A stretch of DNA of 19,658 nt from Anaerolineales bacterium UBA6131 (GTDB lineage Bacteria > Chloroflexota > Anaerolineae > UBA2200). The notes beneath the pieces were generated by a model. The model did not search any database. It saw nothing but the letters and a program-made list of their open reading frames with translations, and was not told where the DNA came from. Shown here one piece after another: positions 7,701 to 16,700 of the stretch (the first letter of the stretch is position 1; each line of letters opens with the position of its first letter). The stretch spans positions 1 through 19,658 of the forward strand of contig DIVN01000049.1 in NCBI GenBank assembly GCA_002435875.1, in the 5' to 3' direction. The position numbers and the translations under genes are program-made.

Positions 7701-10700
7701 TGTGTCCAACGCTGGCGGCAATCGCCCGGATGCGGCCGGCATCTCGCTGAGAGGGAACACGCCAACAATTACCATCGAAGCCAACTTGATCCGAGATACT
7801 GCTGGCCATGGCATCCACATGCCGGTGGGATCTGGCCTGGCGGTGATTCACGGCAATAGCATTTATGGTAATAGCCGCTATGGGCTGAACAACGTGACGG
7901 CTGGGACCGTGCACGCGGAAGAGAACTGGTGGGGCTGTGATACCCTGACATTCGGTTTGGGAGAACCAGCCGACGTACGCGCGGCCGCAACATGTTTCTG
8001 GTCACCGCAGATTTCGCTGACCTTGAGCGTCGGTGCGACACCTCTTGTCGCCGATGGGGTTGCTACAACGACCATCACGGCTATAGCCAGTGCGCTCAAC
8101 TATGACATCATTGACGGCTCGTTGATTACCTTCACCAGTGACATGGGGACGCTGGTCTTCCCCTCCACGGCAGCCTTTGGCGGGGGAGTGGCCTCGGCCG
8201 TTCTGCGCTCTGGCATGAGTGCTGGCGTGGTCACCATCACTGGCACTGTGGAGCCAGGACGCTGTAGCGAGAGCATCACGCATACGCTGGAGTCGGGACC
8301 GCCAACGAGTCTGAGCCTGGTTGCCGATCCGACGACGGTCCCCAATAGCTGCGACAACCCGCGCAATAGGGCTGTCCTTACGGCGACTTTGCGCGATGTG
8401 AATGCAAACCCTGTGCCTGGACGCCTCATCAGCTTCACTTGGGACGCGCTGGGTTCGGTGTTCCCCGGCACCGGGTTGACTGATGGCACGGGCGTGTTCA
8501 CGACAACATTCACCTCCAGTGCTCTGACGGGCTCTGCACAGATTTCGGCGAAGTTTGGCACTACGCTAACGGCATCTACGAGTGTTGAGGTCACTGCTGG
8601 TCCTCCTGATGCTGCAACTATCACCGCTGTGCCGGGCTGCCCCGACATATTGCCGGCCAACGGCGCGGCGACGTCTGCCGTCACAGTAACCCTCGAGGAC
8701 TGCCTGGGCAACCCTGTGCCCGATGGCACAATGGTCGGCTTTACGAGTACTCTGGGCACCATCGAGAAGTACGAGTATGTGGAAGCGGAGAACACGCTCG
8801 TGGTGACATCCACGGGCTGGACTGTCGCAGCCGATCCCAGTGCTAGCGATGGGGCACGGCTGCAGACCAGCACGCCCGGCGCTGCTGCATTTTGGCTGTT
8901 CCGTGGAGAAGCTGTCTCACTGATTTACCTGCGCTATGCGACTGGCGGGGTGATGACGGTGCGCGTTGATGGTGGTGCGCCCGTGGTTATCGATGCAGCG
9001 GGCGGCACAGCGTGGCTCGAACAAGTGATTGCCACCGGGCTGAACCCGTGGGCGGTACACCAGATCGAAGTGGTGTGTCAATCGGGCAACTTGTGGCTAG
9101 ACGCGTTTCGCTCAGGTACTACTACGAGTGGCGGCCAGGCCTTGGCCACGCTGGTTGCTCCTGCCTTGTCCATAACCAGCCCCACTGAGGTGCATACCGG
9201 CACTGTCTATGCGACCAGTCGGCTTGGGCATCCCGTCTCGCCGGAGCTGCAGGTCACTGACGATGTCTGCTTTGGACAAGGTGACATCATCTGGGTCAAC
9301 GACGACTGGTTAGGGCATGCAATTGGTACCGTAGAGACCCTGCCGGCCTACGTTGGTGGCGGTACTGCTGTCCTTGGGTCAGACGCATTCCCCACCATTC
9401 CTGAGGGGGTACAGGCGGTGCGGCCGGATGGCACCGTGCGTGTCCTTCAGGGCAACTACCTGTACACGGTAGCTGGGGCGCCGATCGTAATCACAAAGAC
9501 ACTGAATCTGATTGGCGATGGGCGCGATAGCACATTCATCATCGGCATCGACACCAGCAATGGCATCCGGGTGCAGCCGGCAGCGGATGATGTACTCATC
9601 AGCGGTTTCACCGTGCGTGATTTCGATTATGGCATGTACCTGGATGGCGATGCAGCCAATAGTCTGGAAGGGGTCCACTTCACAAACAACGCGATAACGG
9701 GCACCGTGAGCGGTGCGGTCACTGCGACCTATGTGAGCAACGGCTACTTTGCAGACAACCTCTTCTACGAGAACCAGGGGCTTGGCTTTGATCTGGATAT
9801 CGGCGATAACAACCAGATTCTCAACAATGAGATCTATGCTATCACCAACGGGTTTGGTTTGCGAGTGCGCAGTTCCACGGGCAGTAGCTCTAACAACGTG
9901 GTCGCCTACAATTATGTGCACGACGTAGACTGGGACGGGATCCGCGTAGGCGTGAACGAGGACTACCCGCAGGTTCTGAGCAATACTGTGCGCAGCACCA
10001 ACCGTATCGCTGGCGGTGGCCTCAACGACGGTGGCATCGTGCTGAATACTGCGCGGTACTATGTTGTTGAGTACAACGATGTATCGGGTGTGGGCACTGC
10101 CGGTGGCAGCGTCAATACTGCTGGCATATTCGTGGATGGCAGTAGCCGTGATGGAACCATCCGCTACAATCGCATCCTCAACAACGCCAACGATGGCGTG
10201 TACCTGGCAAGCTTCTTCTCACCACCGCTGGTGAACTGTAATCACATTTACGGAAATGGCCGGCATGGTCTGCGCAATGCCTTTGGCACCCCGGTGAATG
10301 CGTTTGGGAACTGGTGGGGTCATAATCAGCCATTGACCTTCAACCCGCCAGGACCACTACCGGTAGATATCGGCAATGCAGCTGCGGTGCTCTGGAATCC
10401 TCCCGTTGAGCTGGTGTTGACACCATCTCAATCCACCGTGAATGCGGGCGGGGCGAGCCTAATCATCACGGCCACAGCTGAGGGCTATGGCTGTAACATC
10501 TTTGACAACACACCGATCACCTTTACCACTGATCTCGGACGGCTGGGCAGTCCTCCTGCTATGGTGGCCTATGGCACCATGAGTGGTGGGGCAGAGACCG
10601 TATCCTTCCTGCCGGGCACAGTCGCGGGCACTGCTACGATTACTGCCACGATCCCGAACAACGGTGTGGCTACGACAACGATCACGATACTACCTCTTGC

Positions 10701-13700
10701 GCCCGCATCCATCGTCGTGACCGGAAATCCAACGGTCATTCCCGTGGGTACGGGCACGGCAGCGATCAGTGCTACCGTTCGTGACATCTATGGCAACTTT
10801 GTCAGTGACAGCACGGTGATCACCTTCACTTCCACATTGGGTCTTCCTAACCCACTGACGAATGGTACTGTCACGGGAGTGGCTACTACCACGCTGAATG
10901 CAGGTGCCATTCCAGGTGTGGCGCAGGTCCGCGCTTCTTGGGGCGGTATCTTTGGCACCACGAACATCCAGATCGTTGCGGGACCACCCTATACCATCAC
11001 GTTCATGGCGGCCTATCCGGACTCTATTCTCGCCGACGGCGTGTCAACCGCCCTGATCGTTGCTGATGTGGTAGACCAATTTGGGAACCCAGTGCCAGAT
11101 GGCACCATGGTTCACTTCTCCACAACAGCTGGGTCCATGATCTACGGCTGGGCCGAAGCTGAGGGAGCATCGGTTGGAAAAGTGGGTGGTTGGGCCACAG
11201 TCCCCAATGCCGAGGCGAGTGGAGGCTTCTTCATTCAGTCGACCAACACTGGCGATAATGCCTCATGGTCATTCCGCGGCCAGGCTGTGTCGGTGCGTTA
11301 TGCGCAGAATCCTGGCAATGGCCGCATCGAGGTACGTGTGGACGGCGGTGTGGTGCGCGTCATCGACAGCAACGGGCCGAGCATGTGGGTCGAGGACGCT
11401 GTGCCCACCAATCTTAGTGCTGCCGTGGCGCATACGGTCACGCTGTTGGCCATGGATTCGACACCCATTCAGATCGATAGATTCCGCTCTGGTGCGTCTA
11501 CCTCCGCGGGCAGGGCCGTGGGGACTCTGACCTCCCGGCTGTTGCCCCCGACAACGGCTGTCGTTACGGCCACAGCTATCGGTGGCACCTTCCCGATGAG
11601 TTCCACCAGTGTGGCTTTCCTGGAGCCCAACGAAGTCTGGGTCGACGATGACTATTGCAGCACTTGCATCAACGACGGCCATCTGTGGGGCTTTGATGCA
11701 TTCAGCAACATGCCCGATGGCGTTACTGCAGTACGGAGGGGGGGTGTCGTGCATGTGCTGGGTGGCCTGTATACGATGACGGTGACGATTCCCAAGCCCC
11801 TGTGGCTGGATGGTGCCGGGAGCGCGGCGACGGTCATGCGCTCTCTGACGCCGGATGTGGGAAATGCTATTCGCGTCCGCCAGACAGCGGATGGGGTCAT
11901 GATCGATGGTTTTGCGATTGAAGACTTTGCCTATGGCCTCTGGCTCGATGGTCGGGTCAGCGATCCTCTTAACGAGGTGATGTTCAGCAACAACGTCATT
12001 ACTGGCTGTGGTACGGGTGCGATAACGGCCACATACGTCAACAACGGCAGCTTTATGGACAATGCCTTGTCGCACAACAATGGCTTTGGGTTTGACCTAA
12101 ACACGGGCGATGAGAACCTGATTCAGGGCAACCACATCTATGACACGCTGGGCTTTGGCTTACGAGTGTTCAGCACTGCGGGCACAGCAACTGGCAACTC
12201 GATTGTAGGGAATCAGATCCATGACATCTCATGGGATGGCATTCGCGTTGGGTCGGGTTCCATCAATACGCAGGTGCTCAGCAACACCGTGGACACTACG
12301 AACCTGACCAACAGTCCCTCCGGCTTCAACAGCGGTGGCATCACGCTGAATTCGACGGTCAATACAGTCGTGGAATACAACGCTGTGTCAGGTGTTGGAA
12401 CAGCTGGAGGAGGAGCCGATACTGCCGGAGTACGTTTTGACGGCACCAACGCGGGCGGCAGAATCCGTTACAACCGCGTTGTGGACAATGCCAACTATGG
12501 CGTGCTGTTGATGGGCTTCAGTTCGGCGCCGGTCGTCAACTGCAACCACATCTACGGAAATGGCAGTTTTGGCCTGCGCAACATGTCCGCCGTAGTCACA
12601 ATCGACGCGGAGGGTAACTGGTGGGGGCATCAGCCACCGCCGACCAGGGGCGCGACCCCGCCACGCGACATCTATCAGTCGGGTGGCAGCAACGTGGACT
12701 GGGACCCCTCCATTGAGCTAACTCTGGTCCCGGACCAGTCTGTCGTTCGCGCTGGAAGTGCGCCGATCGCCGTTACTGCTACCGGTTGTGCCGGTGGATG
12801 CTGTCTGCGCAACACTACGCCCATCACCTTCGAGACGAACCTGGGTGGGGTGGGAAGCCCTCCAGGGTCCGTAGCTTACGGGCACTTTAGCAACGGACAG
12901 GCGTCCACATCGTTTACTCCTGGAGGAGTGCTGGGGACTGCCACCATCACCGCGACTGTTGCCAATGCAGGTGTCGTGACGACGACCATCCAGATCATCC
13001 CGGGCCTGCCATATACGATGACGTTCTTGGCCAATCCAGAAGAGATCTGGGTCTGGAATTGTCGCCCGGCAGGCTTCCCGCGGAAGTCTACCATCGCGGT
13101 CACGGTCACCGACCAGTATGGCAATCCGAATGCCGGCGAGGCCATTACCTGGACGTTAGGAAGTGGCTTTGGCGATGCGCGTCTCGAATGGACCACAGGC
13201 GTGCTGGATGTCAATGGATTCCATCTAACGATCTTGGACTCGGGTGACGTTGCTGGTTTGATCCCCGTTACTGTTACGGTCGCTTCCGTTTCGAAGGCCA
13301 CGACGGTGAGGATCATGGCTGGCTCACCTGCGAACGTTCTGGTGACCCGCTCGCCGGCGGTCATTCCTGCGAATGGCACCTCGACCTCAACTATTACGGC
13401 TACGGTCTACGACGCTTGCCGCAACTTGGCCGAAGATGGTACCATGGTTGGCTTTGTGACCGATCATGGCACTGTGCCATACGAGTACGTGGAGGCTGAA
13501 TCCACGGATGTTATCACGTCGACGGGCGACTGGGCCGTTGTGGCCAACTCGAGCGCGAGTGGCGGCAGCTACCTGCGCACCGCTACGACGGGGGCCATGC
13601 TGCAATGGGAGTTTACGGGCAGCGCAGTTTCTCTCATCTATCTCCGCACACCGACGGGAGGCCAGGCGGAGGTCTACGTCGATGGGGTAATTCGCAAGAC

Positions 13701-16700
13701 GCTGGACATGTCCGCGGCCTCCAACGAATGGCAGCGCGAGACAGTGATTGTCACCGGGCTTGACCCGGTGGCGCTGCACTACATCGACGTGAAGTGTGTG
13801 ACTGGTGTGGTCTATCTGGATGCACTGCGCTCTGGCACGCAGACGACCAATGGAGTAGCGAGGGCAATCCTGACTTCTGAGCAGTTGTGCACTACTGCAA
13901 CAATCACAGCTACGGCAATCGATCGGCGCTTGGAGTCCATCCTCGGGCCGCCTTACGATACAGATATGGTCGAGTTCGCCTGTGCCGATCTGACCATCAG
14001 CAAACGTGCCAGCCCGGCTGAGCTTCTTCCGGATAGTTTGGTGACGTTCACGTTGTCGTATGGGAACCGCGGCTGGGCCGAAGGCACAGCAACACGGATC
14101 ACCGACACGTTGCCAGCGCCACTGGTGTATGTGGGTTCATCGTCGTCGCCGAATCTTGGCGCACCGCAGAACCCCGAAAGCAATGTGTACGTGTGGCAGG
14201 CCGGCAACTTGCCGGTGCAGGGTGGGGGTGTGATCACAATCACGGCCCGTCGGCCGTGTGTAGCCTTCCCCGGAATCATCACCAATACCGTGGAGATTCG
14301 ATCTCTCATGGCTGATGTGAACCCCGAGGACAATGCTGCGGCGGCTACCGTGAACCTGATCCCCGATCGGCCGGCTGCAGTGGCGGTGGTGCCCAATCCT
14401 TCCAGTATCTTGGTGGATACTTCCGCGACGCTGCAGATAACAGTCACCGACCGCTGTGGGAATCCTGTGCCAGCAACGACGGTTTATCTCACGACCAGCC
14501 TGGGCGCTTTTGACGCAGATGGCACCATCACCCGTACCACGCGCACGACCAATGCCCTGGGGCGCATCACGATGACGTTCTGGAGCAGACCTCCAATCCG
14601 CGGCACGGCAACTATCAGCGCTACGGCTGGAAGCGTGACTGGCGTTGGCTATGTGGCCATTGGAATTGGGCCAGCGAAGCAATGTGTCGCCTTTGCCGAT
14701 CCGCTCGTTCTGCCGGCCGATGGTGTGTCGACTTCCGATGTCACTGCACGACTGCTGGATACGGGTGGTAATCCGGTGGTCGGTGACTACATGATTGGCT
14801 TTACCACTTCGTTTGGGTCCATGTTGTACGGCTTTGTGGAAGACTCGGGGGCCAGTCAATCACCGCCCGGCAGCTGGACGACCTTGAGCCACGCGGCGGC
14901 CAGCGGTGGAACGTACTTGCGGACCAACGTTGATGGGACATCGGTGTACTGGAACTTTAGCGGTAACGGTGTGTCGGTGATGTACCGCCTGGCGGCTGGG
15001 GCTGGCATAGGTGATGTGTATGTTGACGGCACCTATGTTGGCAGCCTGGACATGGATGGCTCAGCGACCTGGCAGGCGGAGAAGGCCTTTACCTGGGTTG
15101 GCAGCCCTACGGCTGCCCATGTGCTACGCCTAACCCATCGCGTCGGTACAGGCCCTATCTTCATGGATGCCTTCCGTTCTGGAGTAGCGACGAGCGGAGG
15201 GGTCTCAAGCGCGGTGCTCACCGCGGCAACGACGCCTGGGATCGCTACGGTGGCTGCCACTGCCGTCTCGCAGACGCATACGGCGGTGCCGGTCTTGCTC
15301 AGCAGTTTCGTGGATGTGAGGTTCGACCCAGCCGACATGGTGATTACCAAGACGGTTGAACCAGCAACTGCGGTTGCCGTCGGACAACGGATTACGTTCA
15401 CGATTGAGTACCGCAACCTGGGGCCAATTACGGCAACCAATGCCTATCTGGATGACGTAATCACGGATGGCTCTTTGGATAGCGGTTGGCTGCGTAACAC
15501 CTTCTTCAGTGTTGCGCCAGTGACGGTGACAGAGAATCTGCACTACCGCTGGGAGTTGGGATCTCTGGCATCTGGCCAGGGCGGCACCATTCAGTTTGGC
15601 GGTGTAGTCGCCGAGAATCGCTACTGGCCGCCTGGGACAGTGATCACGAATACGGCCACGGTTGGCTCGCGCACCTATGACCAAAGTATTGGCAACAATA
15701 TCCGCGCGGCGACCACCAGGGTGCTGCCGACGCCACCGGTGACGCTGGCACTGAGTGCAGTTCCCAATACGATACCTGTCGGGGGCAGCATATCGTTGCT
15801 GCGTGCCACCGGCTTGGACGCCTATGGCAATCCTCTGGCGGATGGCACACCAGTGAACTTCAGCACGAGCCTTGGCGGCTTCCCGATCTTGCAGACGCTT
15901 ACGCAAGATGCAGTGGGTGGCGCAGCGACGGTGGACCTGGTCTCTGGACCGCTGGTGGGTACGGCCTGGGTCACAGCAACGACTGGCTCGCTCGTGGCCA
16001 CGGCACAAGTGACTTTCACTCCGATGGGACCCTATACAATCACAGTGATGGCCAGCCCGGATCAGATAACTGTGGGTGGAGCGACGTCGCTGATCGAGGC
16101 ATGGCTTGTCGATCAATATGGCAACACAGTTGTGGATGGCACTGCAGTGGCCTTTGGGCTGAGCCCCGCCGCTGCAGGATCAGTTGATCCTCTGTCAGCA
16201 AGCACTGTTGCGGGCCGAGCGTCTACGGTGTTGCGCTCCGGGACCACGCCCGTGACGACGACTGTGACCGCAACCTCCGGTGCGGCCACGGGAAGCACGC
16301 TGGTGCGCATAGTCCCTGGCGCTCCTCGCGTTGTGATCACGGCGAATCCGACCACTTTGCCTGTCGGTCAGCGCTCGGCAGTGACGGTTATCGCCAGGGA
16401 TGAGTTTGCCAATCCGGTCCTGGATGGTACGGTGGTCAGCTTTACCGCTACACTGGGTCAGTTCACGGATAGCACCATCAGCACAACGTTCGGTAGCACG
16501 GTGGGTGGGGCATCGCAGGTATTCCTCACCTCCACCCAGGTTGGCACCGCCATCGTCCGCGGTGCCGTGGGCGAAGACTCGGCGACGGTTGCGGTGACCT
16601 TTGGCCCTGGCGAGCCGCATAGCATCGATATGCTTTCGGTGGAGCCGGCGCTTATTCCCAGCTGTGTTGGGACGGGACTTGCTCGGGCGCTGGTCAAGGA

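Larger units (their letters stand above)
6181..8607 (+). repeat. Super-repeat A (809 residues): interrupted Ig-like, beta-helix 1, two Ig-like domains
   Basis: Protein-level repeat, residues 471-1279. The interrupted Ig-like domain runs 6181-6834, beta-helix 1 runs 6841-8010, and plain Ig-like domains run 8011-8304 and 8305-8607. Domain borders are marked by short GPP junctions. Units B and C repeat the same order of modules. Confidence 0.85.
8608..10989 (+). repeat. Super-repeat B (794 residues): interrupted Ig-like, beta-helix 2, two Ig-like domains
   Basis: Residues 1280-2073. The interrupted Ig-like domain runs 8608-9282, beta-helix 2 runs 9286-10404, and plain Ig-like domains run 10405-10704 and 10705-10989. 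Module order and spacing match unit A. Confidence 0.85.
10990..13329 (+). repeat. Super-repeat C (780 residues): interrupted Ig-like, beta-helix 3, two Ig-like domains
   Basis: Residues 2074-2853. The interrupted Ig-like domain runs 10990-11625, beta-helix 3 runs 11632-12711, and plain Ig-like domains run 12712-13011 and 13012-13329. The first plain Ig-like domain carries an unusual cysteine cluster, CAGGCC. The second has a longer Trp/Cys-containing A-B region (EEIWVWNCRPAGFPRK). Confidence 0.85.

Noticed and set aside
5221..16620. Long minus-strand open frames across the giant gene, up to about 300 codons (for example 15205-16116, 11269-12075, 8100-8873)
   Set aside because: They mirror the plus-strand codon bias of one continuous repetitive gene, show no recognisable domains or ribosome binding sites, and the plus frame has clear family motifs throughout.
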